In this document: piece by piece, positions 7,659-17,003 of the stretch
Layout: each line of letters opens with the position of its first letter
Numbering within the stretch: the stretch's first letter is position 1
NCBI GenBank assembly: GCA_965230485.1
Contig: CBDDLA010000001.1
Span: 868,001 to 932,000, forward strand
From: Putridiphycobacter sp965230485
Lineage (GTDB): Bacteria; Bacteroidota; Bacteroidia; Flavobacteriales_D; Crocinitomicaceae
Length of the DNA stretch: 64,000 nucleotides
Direction: 5' to 3'
The notes under the pieces: model-generated
Database searches by the model: none
What the model saw: only the letters and a program-made list of their open reading frames with translations
What the model was told of the DNA's origin: nothing
Translations under genes and position numbers: made by a program

Positions 7659-10388
7659 TCAATCCTCATCCTCAAACAACTTTGGCTGGCTATCATCCTC
7701 AATGTCTTTAATCGGATTTGACTTTTTTTGATCTGTCATGTCCCATTCCATTTCTATCGGTCCTTCTTCAGTAGTAGCATCATTAGCCTCCTCCGATTCA
7801 GGTCCAGCATTTGACTCTTCTTGATTTTTCAAATCTTCTGGCCAAGGTTCACCACCATTAATATCATGAGTTAATTGAATCTCCTTAACCTTTAGTTTGG
7901 TTAATTGATTGCCCAAACTTTTCATTCCCTTTACATCAATAAATTCAGCTAAATTAATCTCCTTATCAGGTAAATCTTTGGTTTCTTTTAATCTTTTATT
8001 ATAAATGATTTTGATGATTGGTTCGTAACTTGTAGACACTACATCAAGTTTCGAATTTTCGTGCTCCGAAATAAAAGATACTTTTTTATCGGATTTAGTT
8101 TCCACCACAAAACGTTTGACATAATGCAATTGTTTATCACCATCAAAATAAACCACACTTAAGGGATGATCTGGATGCCATTTCTCAACATGAATTAAAT
8201 CATCATCAAAATGATTAGAAATATCAAAATTAGTTAAGCGATAGGCACCGGAAGCATATAAACTTAAAATTTTATCATCTCCTTTAAAAGCACCTAAAAA
8301 GTCACCTCTACTATCCACATTAAGTCTTGAAACTGTTGGATCAAACCATATTTTTCTGGCAGCTAAGGTAGAAGCCCCTACTTCTTTTTGAACAATTTTA
8401 GACACAATTTCTTTGGTCACTCGATTACCCGCAGACCCTCTTCCTTTAATTAATAAACTTCCAAAATCAATTTCGAATTTAATTCGCTTTAAGTGAGGAC
8501 GTGGTCGTAGTTGAACCGTTACTATTTCCTGTTCACCATTAGGATGGAACGAAAAGTAGTACACCTTAGATCCTTTCGTTCCCTTAGTCAGATCGTATTC
8601 TTTATCCCTGGTCACTGATTTGACATTAAATCGCTTCATCATAGTTGGCCCATTTGTGCCATCACGATAAATCAAATGGTAAATGGTTCGAACATCCTTC
8701 TTTTTGAAAACAGCAACATGAATAATTCCTTTGCCTACAAATTTTTTGTCACTAATCTTGGTTACCATCATTCGCCCAGATGAGAAAAAGACAATGATAT
8801 CGTCAATATCACTACAATCTTGAATGTACTCATCTTTTTTTAGATTATAGCCGATAAAACCCTCTGTTTTATTTACATATAACTTTTTGTTAGCTACAAT
8901 CACTTTACGAGCTGCAATATTATCGAAGGTTCTGATTTCTGTCTTGCGTTCTTTACCTTCTCCAAATTGAGCTTTCACATCCTTAAAATAAGCAATAGCA
9001 TAATCAATGAGGTTTGCCAAATTAGCTTCTACTTCTTTTAATTCGTCCTCTAAAGATTGAATATAGGTATCTGCTTTTTCAGAATCATGTTTGGTGATTC
9101 TTCGCATTCTCAACTCAAGGAGTTTCTTTACGTCATCATCCGTCACTTCACGAGCTAGGTGTTTGATGTGCGGTTTTAATAATTCATGAGTAATTTCAAT
9201 GGCTTCATCATAAGTTCTACCATCAAATTCGATATATATTTTTTGCTCAATAAATATTTTCTCTAAACTAGCAAAATGCCAAAGTTCTAATAATTCTGCC
9301 TTTCGAATCTCTAATTCACGTTTCAATAAACCAACAGTATTATTAGTAGAAATTTTTAGGATTTCATTCACACTTAAAAAGTGTGGTTTACCATCCCAAA
9401 TAACTGAGGTATTAGGTGAAATAGACATTTCACAGTTGGTAAAAGCGTATAAAGCATCAATGGTTTTATCAGGAGAAACACCAGTTGCTAAATGGATTAA
9501 AATCTCTACTTTACTAGCTGTATTATCCTCAATTTTCTTAATCTTAATTTTACCTTTATCATTGGCTTTGATAATGGAATCAATTAATGTACCCGTATTG
9601 GTCCCAAAGGGAATTTCATCAATAACAATGGTTTTAGAATCCTCTTTTCGAATTTTTGCTCTAACCCTAATTTTTCCACCTCTTTGACCTTCATTATAAT
9701 TAGAAAAATCGGCCATTCCACCATTCTGAAAGTCTGGCAAAATATTGGTTTTCTTTCCCCTTAATACATCTATTGAGGCATCAATCAATTCAATAAAATT
9801 ATGAGGCATTACTTTACAGGCCATACCCACAGCAATTCCTTCTGCCCCTTGAGCTAACAACAATGGAAATTTAACAGGTAATAAAACAGGTTCATTATTT
9901 CTGCCATCATATGAAGGAATCCATTCCGTTGTTTTTGGATTAAATACCACATGCTTGGCAAACTTTGAAATTCGCGCCTCAATATAACGCGGTGCTGCTG
10001 CAGAATCCCCTGTCAATGTATTACCCCAGTTACCCTGCATATCAATGAGCAACTCCTTTTGCCCTAATTGAACCATGGCATCACCAATTGAGGCATCACC
10101 ATGTGGGTGATACTTCATTGTATTACCAATAATATTTGCCACTTTATTATAACGTCCATCATCCAACTCCTTCATGGAGTGCATAATTCGTCTTTGGACG
10201 GGCTTAAAGCCATCCAATAAAGCTGGCACAGCTCTTTCTAAGATAACATATGAGGCGTAGTCTAAAAACCACTCTTCATACATGCCTGATAAGGGAATCA
10301 CGTTGGCATCATTACCAGAATCCGACCCCGAATCAGCATCATTTAGCGCATCATCATCATTTAAATCGCCTAATTCTTTGTCTGCCAT
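7659..10388 (-). CDS. parC: DNA topoisomerase IV subunit A
   Basis: Type IIA topoisomerase A subunit of 909 residues, which with ParE decatenates chromosomes. An acidic leader (1-30) precedes the winged-helix/tower breakage-reunion domain. The catalytic tyrosine is Y135 in AAPRYIEARI; the quinolone-region motif is KYHPHGDASIGD (about 92-103); QRRIMHSM is also present. The C-terminal part is a beta-pinwheel followed by a very acidic tail (about 840-909). The lack of a GyrA-box-like motif, the short acidic N-terminus and the overall form fit ParC rather than GyrA. A TTG at 10424 would add 12 residues, but the ATG at 10388 fits the -7 element at 10407-10414. parE is not adjacent. Gene name is likely; the GyrA/ParC split rests on motifs only. 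Confidence 0.9.
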   Translation of the reverse strand: MADKELGDLNDDDALNDADSGSDSGNDANVIPLSGMYEEWFLDYASYVILERAVPALLDGFKPVQRRIMHSMKELDDGRYNKVANIIGNTMKYHPHGDASIGDAMVQLGQKELLIDMQGNWGNTLTGDSAAAPRYIEARISKFAKHVVFNPKTTEWIPSYDGRNNEPVLLPVKFPLLLAQGAEGIAVGMACKVMPHNFIELIDASIDVLRGKKTNILPDFQNGGMADFSNYNEGQRGGKIRVRAKIRKEDSKTIVIDEIPFGTNTGTLIDSIIKANDKGKIKIKKIEDNTASKVEILIHLATGVSPDKTIDALYAFTNCEMSISPNTSVIWDGKPHFLSVNEILKISTNNTVGLLKRELEIRKAELLELWHFASLEKIFIEQKIYIEFDGRTYDEAIEITHELLKPHIKHLAREVTDDDVKKLLELRMRRITKHDSEKADTYIQSLEDELKEVEANLANLIDYAIAYFKDVKAQFGEGKERKTEIRTFDNIAARKVIVANKKLYVNKTEGFIGYNLKKDEYIQDCSDIDDIIVFFSSGRMMVTKISDKKFVGKGIIHVAVFKKKDVRTIYHLIYRDGTNGPTMMKRFNVKSVTRDKEYDLTKGTKGSKVYYFSFHPNGEQEIVTVQLRPRPHLKRIKFEIDFGSLLIKGRGSAGNRVTKEIVSKIVQKEVGASTLAARKIWFDPTVSRLNVDSRGDFLGAFKGDDKILSLYASGAYRLTNFDISNHFDDDLIHVEKWHPDHPLSVVYFDGDKQLHYVKRFVVETKSDKKVSFISEHENSKLDVVSTSYEPIIKIIYNKRLKETKDLPDKEINLAEFIDVKGMKSLGNQLTKLKVKEIQLTHDINGGEPWPEDLKNQEESNAGPESEEANDATTEEGPIEMEWDMTDQKKSNPIKDIEDDSQPKLFEDED

Positions 10389-10406
10389 AATTTTTCCGAA
10401 TGCCAA

Positions 10407-10414
10407 CAAAATTA
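10407..10414 (-). promoter_or_regulatory. -7 promoter element for parC
   Basis: Minus-strand TAATTTTG, 18 bases before the ATG at 10388. It overlaps the region that an upstream TTG start would translate, which argues for the ATG. No clear -33. Confidence 0.55.
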
Positions 10415-10497
10415 ACAAACGCAAAGCATTAATTTAGTGATTGAGTCAGTGAGTTATTAACATGTTATTTTTATTTTTTCATATTATCTTCGCCGAA

Positions 10498-11748
10498 ATG
10501 AATCCATATTTATCAAAATTCGGCTTTCAGGCGCTATCTATTGATGACAAACCTAATAACAACCTAGGTTTAATAGTAGTAATTCCTTGCTTTAACGAAC
10601 CCAATATTATCGATTCTATTGAGAGTTTAGCTATGGCAGATGAACCAAAAAAATCAGTAGAAGTTATAGTTGTCGTTAATCATGGTGAGCAACATTCTAA
10701 TGAAATCAAGCAGCAAAACGCAGAATCTATTTATGATCTTGAAAATTGGGTATCCAATCAAAAATCTTTTTTAAAGCTTCATATTATCAAAGCCTTTAAC
10801 CTGCCTAAAAAACACGCTGGCGTTGGACTGGCCAGAAAGATAGGTATGGATGAGGCAGTCGCTAGGTTTCACTCAATTGATAGAGACGGAATAATCATTT
10901 GCTTTGATGCCGACTCTACCTGTATTACAAATTACTTTACGGCAATTGAATCTCACTTTATAAAACATCCTATAACACCAGGTGCTGCCATTCGTTATGA
11001 GCATCCAATTGAAGGAAAAGTGTTTGATCAATCTATTTACGAAGGTATCATCAACTATGAATTGTTTTTGCGTTATTATAATCAGGGGTTGAAATATGCT
11101 AACCTTCCTTTTGCTTTCCATACTGTTGGTTCAAGTATGGCTGTAAGATCATCTGCTTATCAAAAGCAAGGTGGCATGAATAGACGAAAAGCGGGCGAAG
11201 ACTTTTACTTTCTTCAAAAAATAATTGGATTAGGTGAATTTACTGAAATTAATAATACTAAAGTGATTCCCTCCCCAAGAATATCTAACCGAGTCCCATT
11301 TGGAACAGGAAAAGCTATTTCAGATTGGGTACAAAATGATACAACTAATTACCTGACTTATGACTTTAAAATTTGGGAACGTTTAAAGTCTTTTCAAAGT
11401 ATTATCATTAATCTTCAAAATCAAAATTTAGATGATTTAAATTTCAATCAGCAATCAGAAAATAAAGCTTTTATTAATTTTTTAAGTAAAAACAATTTTC
11501 ACCTTGATTTAAAAGAAATTAGACTAAACTCAACCAGCTTAAAAACATTTAAAAAACGTTTTTACACTTGGTTTAATGCGTTTAAGGTTTTAAAACTAGT
11601 TCACTATTTACGTGATGAACAGTACCCCAACAAACCTCTTTTTGAGGAAGCCAAAAAAATGGCTCAAAAGCGAGGTTTTTACAATAATGAAAATAATAAT
11701 AAGGAATTACTAATTGCTTACCGGCAATTCGAATACATGGCTAAGTAG
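10498..11748 (+). CDS. Family 2 (GT-A) glycosyltransferase
   Basis: Cytoplasmic glycosyltransferase of about 416 residues. The GT-A fold is shown by the N-terminal strand LIVVIPCFNEPN, the nucleotide/metal motif FDADS (DxD type), and the acceptor-side motif RRKAGEDFYFL (ED). No transmembrane helix is seen. An ATG at 10462 gives a hydrophobic extension, but the ATG at 10498 sits 5 bases after TATCTTCG (10485-10492), a one-mismatch -7 element, and starts next to the conserved fold. The sugar and acceptor cannot be told from the sequence. It is divergent from parC and convergent with the hydrolase at 11749, with zero bases between the stop codons. Confidence 0.82.
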   Translation: MNPYLSKFGFQALSIDDKPNNNLGLIVVIPCFNEPNIIDSIESLAMADEPKKSVEVIVVVNHGEQHSNEIKQQNAESIYDLENWVSNQKSFLKLHIIKAFNLPKKHAGVGLARKIGMDEAVARFHSIDRDGIIICFDADSTCITNYFTAIESHFIKHPITPGAAIRYEHPIEGKVFDQSIYEGIINYELFLRYYNQGLKYANLPFAFHTVGSSMAVRSSAYQKQGGMNRRKAGEDFYFLQKIIGLGEFTEINNTKVIPSPRISNRVPFGTGKAISDWVQNDTTNYLTYDFKIWERLKSFQSIIINLQNQNLDDLNFNQQSENKAFINFLSKNNFHLDLKEIRLNSTSLKTFKKRFYTWFNAFKVLKLVHYLRDEQYPNKPLFEEAKKMAQKRGFYNNENNNKELLIAYRQFEYMAK

Positions 11749-12786
11749 TTATTTATACAGCTCTACAAAATCAATAATTGACTGTGCGAACTTTTCAGGT
11801 TCATTACTCATAGGAGAATGTCCTGAGTTTTCAAAAATGATAATCTCTTTATTAGTTGAACTTACTCTGTTAAATGCATCTTCTCCTATTGCAGGAGGGA
11901 CTACAAAATCATATTTACCCCATAAAAATTGTGAAGGAATTGTAATTTTTTCTAAATCAAATCGAGTCGAATTTATTTTTGAATCTGCATTCAAGATGCC
12001 GTTAATAAAATTATTACTAGCTTGAAGATTTAAAGCAATGTCAGGCGAATTTAAAATAGAGTAACCAGGAGGAGAATTGTCCTCAGCATTCGTGATCTCT
12101 TCAAGTTTACCTTCCGCTTCAAATCCCTGGCTATTTAAATAACCCTCATCATCATCTGTCACTGCATTAGTATCCATGGTGTTTACTCTGTTAACTACCT
12201 CTTGCCAAAAATCAACTTCATACCCTTTTGCTAATTGAGCATTGCCGACTTCTAAAAATAATTTAATCGCCTCTATATTATTATGGTCAAAATCATTTAC
12301 ACCATCCACTTCAATCCAGCCTTTTAATTGATCTTGAATATCAGTATTAATTAAGGCGTGTGAAGAGGTAATTCCTCCCCAACTATGTCCCATTAAAAAC
12401 AAACTTATATCATCTCCATATTTTTCCTTTAGAAATAAGCTTAACGCATAAACATCTTTGGAATTTTGAGTTAAGGTTAAGTCATCTTCAGAATATATCC
12501 CTTGCGAAGCACCATTTCCTCTCTGATCCATGTATGCAATGGCGTACTTTTCCTCAAGCATTTCAGAATAAACACCACTATTATAAGCTCCCGATCCACC
12601 TCCGGGTCCACCATGCAATAAGAGAATAAAGGTTTTGCTCGCTATATTACCATTAACCTCTACCGCTAAATCAGCTCCATTATGTCTAAACATAAATCGC
12701 TCATAAACTTCAGTAGTTGGCTTAGTGCAAGAAAATAGCAGTAAACAAACCAACATATGTGTAATTATTTTTATTGAAGTATACAT
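11749..12786 (-). CDS. Alpha/beta-hydrolase lipoprotein, proline iminopeptidase-like
   Basis: Hydrolase of 345 residues with a lipoprotein signal (LLLFSC, lipid-modified Cys about 20), so it is probably anchored in the envelope. The oxyanion motif LLHGGPGG (about 56-63), the nucleophile elbow GHSWGG (Ser 135), LWGKYDFVVPP (acid) and ENSGHSP (base histidine) form a complete catalytic set. HGGPGG is typical of peptidase family S33 (prolyl aminopeptidases) and related esterases; substrate is unproven. It follows the barrel-protein gene by 11 bases, so the two are probably co-transcribed. Confidence 0.85.
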   Translation of the reverse strand: MYTSIKIITHMLVCLLLFSCTKPTTEVYERFMFRHNGADLAVEVNGNIASKTFILLLHGGPGGGSGAYNSGVYSEMLEEKYAIAYMDQRGNGASQGIYSEDDLTLTQNSKDVYALSLFLKEKYGDDISLFLMGHSWGGITSSHALINTDIQDQLKGWIEVDGVNDFDHNNIEAIKLFLEVGNAQLAKGYEVDFWQEVVNRVNTMDTNAVTDDDEGYLNSQGFEAEGKLEEITNAEDNSPPGYSILNSPDIALNLQASNNFINGILNADSKINSTRFDLEKITIPSQFLWGKYDFVVPPAIGEDAFNRVSSTNKEIIIFENSGHSPMSNEPEKFAQSIIDFVELYK

Positions 12787-12797
12787 ATTTCTATTAA

Positions 12798-13406
12798 TTA
12801 AAGGTTGTAAATGAATTCTAATTCTAGAGCAGCATTTGGTGCTAAACCATGATTGTACTGCATGAGCTGAAGAACAGGTTTAACCTGAACTTTTAAAGGA
12901 ATATTAGTTTTAATACTTAAATCACGTCCAAAATGAGGCGCAAAGCTAAGCAATATGCCTCCAGAACCTGCAAGGCTAATTTTCTCAAAACCATTTTCGG
13001 ATAATTCAAACGTATCAAACTTATAATCCCTAAATAGATACCCAATATTTATACTATACCCAAATAAACGTCCTTGTCGAGTATTAATTCGTTCATATCC
13101 CCCTCCAATATTGGCAAACCAACCATTATGGTTATTTGCATGACTATATGCTCCTAAAGATAATTGTCCGAAATAAGTCTTCAACTTTACTTTATTTCCT
13201 TTTTTTTGCTGGCTTTTTTTGAATATCCTCTCCTTTGATTTTTCATAATTTAAAATATCATAATAGCCTGATAATTTAATGCCTGGATGGAAACCATTAT
13301 CGCCATAATAACTAGCTGAAATAGCAAGTGGGTTTGAATCCTTTTTTTGCGAAAAGCCACCAAAAACAAGACTTATATTTAACACTAAGAATAAAATATA
13401 TTTCAT
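12798..13406 (-). CDS. Predicted outer-membrane beta-barrel protein of unknown function
   Basis: Protein of 202 residues with a signal peptide ending GGFSQ, followed by about eight alternating amphipathic strands ending in LELEFIYNL, the aromatic-terminated pattern of small outer-membrane barrels. I do not recognise a named family; similarity to conjugation TraO-type barrels is possible but not demonstrable here, and no conjugation genes are near. The frame extends to a TTG at 13430, but that codon overlaps the -7 element, so the ATG at 13406 is preferred. First gene of a two-gene unit with the hydrolase. Confidence 0.65.
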   Translation of the reverse strand: MKYILFLVLNISLVFGGFSQKKDSNPLAISASYYGDNGFHPGIKLSGYYDILNYEKSKERIFKKSQQKKGNKVKLKTYFGQLSLGAYSHANNHNGWFANIGGGYERINTRQGRLFGYSINIGYLFRDYKFDTFELSENGFEKISLAGSGGILLSFAPHFGRDLSIKTNIPLKVQVKPVLQLMQYNHGLAPNAALELEFIYNL

Positions 13407-13427
13407 ATGATGTGTTTTATCATTAGA

Positions 13428-13435
13428 CAAATCTA
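13428..13435 (-). promoter_or_regulatory. -7 promoter element for the barrel/hydrolase pair
   Basis: Minus-strand TAGATTTG, an exact TAnnTTTG match 21 bases before the ATG at 13406. No clear -33. Confidence 0.5.
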
Positions 13436-13556
13436 AGTAACTTTTTAATCATTTTGATAAATGAAGAATTCAATTCAATTATCCCTTATTAACCTTATTA
13501 GGATACCGACATATTTAAGTCACTTTATCTCTAAAATAAAAAGCTATCTTCACACT

Positions 13557-14021
13557 ATGAAACAACATTGGGATAAAAATGAAGAATCTTTTTTTGGAAT
13601 TGGAGTTTATAAGCCAAAAACAAGCCATAACATTGGAACACTATGGAGAACGGCATTTATTTTAGGTGCAAGTTATATTTTTATTATTGATGGTAAATAC
13701 AATCATCAAAGTTCTGACACTTCAAAAACATGGTCAAAAATTCCATTTTTTAAATATGATAATTTCAATCATTTTTACGAATCTATGCCACATTCAACTC
13801 AGTTGGTTGGACTAGAAATGAGTGAAGGAGTTATGCCCCTTTCAAAATTCGTTCATCCACCGAGGGCTTCGTATTTATTAGGTGCCGAAGACAATGGTTT
13901 ACCTAAAACTATCACCAATCGCTGTCATCATTTGACTAAATTACCAGGTAAATCATCACTCAATGTTGCTGTTACAGGCAGCATTGTTATCTATGATAGA
14001 ATAGCAAAAAGATCTAAGTAA
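13557..14021 (+). CDS. SpoU/TrmH-family RNA 2'-O-methyltransferase
   Basis: SAM-dependent ribose methyltransferase of 154 residues with the SPOUT trefoil-knot motifs in order: motif 1 NIGTLWRTA (with the catalytic-type Arg), motif 2 YLLGAEDNGLPK, and motif 3 LPGKSSLNVAVTGSIVIYDR. It is about the size of TrmL-type enzymes and has no N-terminal RNA-binding domain. The ORF runs up to 13461, adding 32 hydrophobic residues unlike the family; the ATG at 13557 matches family length and follows a TATCTTCA element. The target RNA cannot be assigned. Divergent from the barrel-protein gene. Confidence 0.87.
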   Translation: MKQHWDKNEESFFGIGVYKPKTSHNIGTLWRTAFILGASYIFIIDGKYNHQSSDTSKTWSKIPFFKYDNFNHFYESMPHSTQLVGLEMSEGVMPLSKFVHPPRASYLLGAEDNGLPKTITNRCHHLTKLPGKSSLNVAVTGSIVIYDRIAKRSK

Positions 14022-14053
14022 TACCTGAAACTATATTTGATGTTAGAATTGGC

Positions 14054-14085
14054 TTTGCAAGCTGTTTTTTTTATTAGTACTTTTG
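14054..14085 (+). promoter_or_regulatory. Promoter of ttcA (TTTG / TACTTTTG)
   Basis: Complete Bacteroidota-type promoter: -33 TTTG at 14054-14057, a 20-base spacer, -7 TACTTTTG at 14078-14085, 21 bases before the ATG of ttcA. Confidence 0.75.
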
Positions 14086-14106
14086 TGATCATATTTTGAG
14101 ATTTGA

Positions 14107-14937
14107 ATGAAAACTGAAGCAGAGCACGCATTTGAAAAACTAAACCGAAAAATAAAAAAGACGGTTTGGAATGTCATTAATGAATATGATATGATTCAAG
14201 ATGGTGATAAACTAATGATATGCTTATCTGGAGGAAAGGATAGTTATACCATGCTTGATATAATGACACAAATAAAAAAAGCATCAGTTTTTAATTTTGA
14301 AATTGTAGCTGTCAATTTGGATCAAAAACAACCTGGTTTTCCAGAAGAAGTGCTTCCTAATTATTTAAGTCAGCTTGGTGTTGATTTTAAAATTATTGAA
14401 GAGGATACTTATTCTATTGTCAAAGAAAAAACACCTGAAGGTAAAACGACTTGCAGTTTGTGTTCCAGATTAAGACGAGGAAACTTATACACCGCAGCGC
14501 AAAACCTTGGCTGTAATAAGCTAATGTTGGGACATCACAGGGAAGATATTTTAGAAACTTTTTTTCTCAATTTATTTTTTGCAGGAAAGATTGAAACCAT
14601 GCCTCCCAAATACAAAACGAATGACAACCGTTTTGAAGTTTTACGTCCTCTGGCATATGTAAAGGAAGCAGATATTGTTAATTATGCTCAAATGCGTAAT
14701 TATCCAATTATTCCATGTAATCTATGCGGTTCTCAACCTAATATGCAACGGCAACTTGTAAAAGCCATGCTGTCAAAATGGGAAGAAACCTATCCTGGAA
14801 GAAAAGAGGTGATGTTTACAGCACTTAAAAACATTTCTCCAACGCATATGTTAGATCATGATTTGTTTGATTTTAAAAACCTAACTTCAAAAATGATGGG
14901 AGACATCAAGGTTGGTGCAGAATTTGAAATGCTATAG
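14107..14937 (+). CDS. ttcA: tRNA 2-thiocytidine(32) synthetase TtcA
   Basis: Cytoplasmic ATP-dependent enzyme of 276 residues that thiolates cytidine 32 of some tRNAs with help of a [4Fe-4S] cluster. The PP-loop SGGKDS is at 41-46; the two cluster CxxC motifs are CSLC (C116, C119, followed by SRLRRG) and PCNLCG (C204, C207). Length and order match the family. It has its own promoter and is monocistronic, lying between the methyltransferase gene and the LRR lipoprotein. Confidence 0.96.
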   Translation: MKTEAEHAFEKLNRKIKKTVWNVINEYDMIQDGDKLMICLSGGKDSYTMLDIMTQIKKASVFNFEIVAVNLDQKQPGFPEEVLPNYLSQLGVDFKIIEEDTYSIVKEKTPEGKTTCSLCSRLRRGNLYTAAQNLGCNKLMLGHHREDILETFFLNLFFAGKIETMPPKYKTNDNRFEVLRPLAYVKEADIVNYAQMRNYPIIPCNLCGSQPNMQRQLVKAMLSKWEETYPGRKEVMFTALKNISPTHMLDHDLFDFKNLTSKMMGDIKVGAEFEML

Positions 14938-15036
14938 TAATTTACGTTAACTTTTATAAATTAAGACATTGCAAAGATAATTAGCATATATTTTTTTTCT
15001 TTTACTAATTCTCGTAAATTGTAAAAGATTTTTAAA

Positions 15037-15813
15037 ATGAAAAAGCTACTGATCTTCCATCTTACTAGAAATAGTTTTTTTTTATTTTTCGTTGTAGTAA
15101 TTGTCAATTTTTACCAATGTTCCTCTCCGGCAGGTTCTGGTTTTAAAACCAAAAAAAAGATTACTAAGATTAACTTAAGCCATAAGGGATTGACCGAAAT
15201 TCCTAAGGAAATTTTTGAGATGGAAGATTTGGAAACTCTCATCCTGCATCATAATAAAATTAAAATAATACCTAAAGAAATAGGTCATTTAACGAAACTT
15301 AAAAAGTTAGTGTTAAGTCGGAATAAGATTAAAAAAGTACCGCAAGAAATTGGTTATTTATTAGATTTAGAGCTTTTGTCGTTAAAAGCTAATCAAATTG
15401 ACTCCCTACCCAATAGTTTAGGAAATTTATCAAAACTCAAAACTTTGAATTTGAATTTTAACAATTTAGAATACCTTCCGAGTTCAATTTGCAGTCTTAC
15501 TTCAATTTTTCAAATTATGTTAGGCTTTAACAATTTAAAAGAAATCCCTGATTCAATAGGCAACTTAGCTACACTGCGTGAACTCTACTTAAACAATAAT
15601 GAAATATTAATGATACCAGAAAGTTTCTACAAATTAGGTTTATATCAGTTAGACTTATTTTTATTCAGTAGTGACGTTACCTTAAGCGATAAGATTTGTG
15701 ATATGAGAACTTTGGAAAAGGTATACTTAGATGCCGGAAGCTATGCTTTTTTGCCAAGATGTCTCACTATTAGAGCAAACATTAACCCTAGATTTTCAAT
15801 TTTAATAAGATAA
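15037..15813 (+). CDS. Leucine-rich-repeat lipoprotein
   Basis: Protein of 258 residues: a hydrophobic signal with a cysteine (FYQCSS, about 29) that could be a lipobox, then about seven leucine-rich repeats of 23 residues (about 45-205) of the form LxxLxLxxNxIxxIPxxIGxLxxL, then a cysteine-containing cap (CDM, CLT). Such LRRs form curved solenoids that bind proteins. The lipobox is imperfect (NFYQC lacks the usual small residue at -1), so a signal-peptidase I substrate or membrane anchor is possible. No partner is evident; it converges on the WD40 gene across a structured 100-base element. Confidence 0.8.
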   Translation: MKKLLIFHLTRNSFFLFFVVVIVNFYQCSSPAGSGFKTKKKITKINLSHKGLTEIPKEIFEMEDLETLILHHNKIKIIPKEIGHLTKLKKLVLSRNKIKKVPQEIGYLLDLELLSLKANQIDSLPNSLGNLSKLKTLNLNFNNLEYLPSSICSLTSIFQIMLGFNNLKEIPDSIGNLATLRELYLNNNEILMIPESFYKLGLYQLDLFLFSSDVTLSDKICDMRTLEKVYLDAGSYAFLPRCLTIRANINPRFSILIR

Positions 15814-15834
15814 TTGGAAGTACTTTTGGGATCT

Positions 15835-15940
15835 ATAATTTAACAAATACCCCGCCAAAAAATGCTAGCATTACTAACATTTTTTGTCATACCCAAATAA
15901 TATGATGACAAGATTGGGTTGCGGGGATCTGTTAAATAAT
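15835..15940. other. Structured intergenic element: terminal inverted repeat, hairpin and pseudoknot
   Basis: Between two convergent genes. The outer arms are near-complementary: ATAATTTAACA (15835-15845) with TGTTAAATAAT (15930-15940), one mismatch, and CCCCGC (15850-15855) with GCGGGG (15921-15926). Inside, CAAAAAATG (15856-15864) pairs with CATTTTTTG (15878-15886). TGTCAT (15885-15890) can pair with ATGACA (15905-15910) while ACCCAA (15891-15896) pairs with TTGGGT (15914-15919); these two stems cross, as in an H-type pseudoknot. It may be a bidirectional terminator, a small non-autonomous mobile element, or a structured RNA. The rest of 15814-16109 shows nothing I can name. Confidence 0.5.
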
Positions 15941-16109
15941 AAAAGTAATTTTAATATCCACTTACACAAATATAAGTCATTTAAAATACTTTAGTCACGT
16001 AATTTAACGATAATAGTTTAAATAATGTTACACTTAATGTAGAAAAACATAATAAGTAGTTGATAAACAAAGCTTTTAAATATTATATTTTTGTTAACTA
16101 ATTATCATT

Positions 16110-17003
16110 CTAAATTACTTCCCAAACAATTACAGATCTATCGTCTCCTGTTGACACTAAATAATTATCAAACCAAATGATATCATTTACGGAGGCAATA
16201 TGTCCCTTATTCAATTTGAAATTAATTTTCTGAATGACTTTCTTGAACTGAGAATTCCAAATTTTTATACTCTTATCTCTACTGGCAGTAGCAAGAAATT
16301 TTCCGTTTGGTGATTTTATTATACGGTATATAGCATAATTATGGGCGGGTATCTTATCAACTACAGAATATTCCAATTCTTCTAATTTAACTATGTTTAA
16401 ATGTCCATCTCTTGATCCACTGTATATTAATTGATTATCAAGCAATAATGTGTTTACAGAGAAATTGCTCATGTGTTCGTTTACCTTTAATAACTCTTTT
16501 AATTCGAGTGTTGCTATAATAACACTTCCATCACCACAACCAATATATACCAATTCTTTATTAATTTTGATATCTCTTACTTTTCCAGAATCAAAGAATT
16601 TAAGTGATAGCATTTCCATAGATTCGAGATTCCATATTGAAATTTTACCATCAGCTGCTCCTATATATAGATTATTATTATTTTCATCATAGCATAAAGC
16701 GAAAACCATATCTTGATGAGCTTGCAACAAATGAATTTCCTTTTTTACTGACAAATCAATTATATGCACACCTCCCGTTGATTGTCCTGCAATTAACCAG
16801 TTTTTTTCTTTTATAAATAATAAGGAAATTGCTTTAGAATTAAGCTTAGCAACTGCTTTGGCTTCGTTTATATTATTGATGTCCCATTCAACAATAACAT
16901 TATCGAACCCAGCCGAAAAGAAACGCTTATTTTGATAATGTGCCAAGCAATAAATAGCGCCATTATGTCCTGTTAAATGCGCTATTTTACGAACGTCAAT
17001 CAT
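16110..17003 (-). CDS. WD40-repeat protein, probably cytoplasmic
   Basis: Protein of 297 residues, almost entirely WD40 repeats of about 40 residues, enough for a seven-bladed propeller. Blade ends such as FDNVIVEWDI, ADGKISIWNL, RDKSIKIWN and DDRSVIVWEV are clear. There is no signal peptide or added catalytic domain. Its ATG overlaps the TGA of the RlmD-like methyltransferase (ATGA), so the pair is co-translated. WD40 propellers act as protein docking platforms; the partner is unknown, though coupling to an RNA methyltransferase is suggestive. Confidence 0.85.
   Translation of the reverse strand: MIDVRKIAHLTGHNGAIYCLAHYQNKRFFSAGFDNVIVEWDINNINEAKAVAKLNSKAISLLFIKEKNWLIAGQSTGGVHIIDLSVKKEIHLLQAHQDMVFALCYDENNNNLYIGAADGKISIWNLESMEMLSLKFFDSGKVRDIKINKELVYIGCGDGSVIIATLELKELLKVNEHMSNFSVNTLLLDNQLIYSGSRDGHLNIVKLEELEYSVVDKIPAHNYAIYRIIKSPNGKFLATASRDKSIKIWNSQFKKVIQKINFKLNKGHIASVNDIIWFDNYLVSTGDDRSVIVWEVI

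Noticed and set aside
7659..10388. Calling this gene gyrA
   Set aside because: Acidic N- and C-terminal tails and no visible GyrA-box-like motif fit topoisomerase IV subunit A better.
13461..13556. Upstream ATG extension of the SpoU-type methyltransferase
   Set aside because: Adds 32 hydrophobic residues absent from the family, and the later ATG gives the usual family length.
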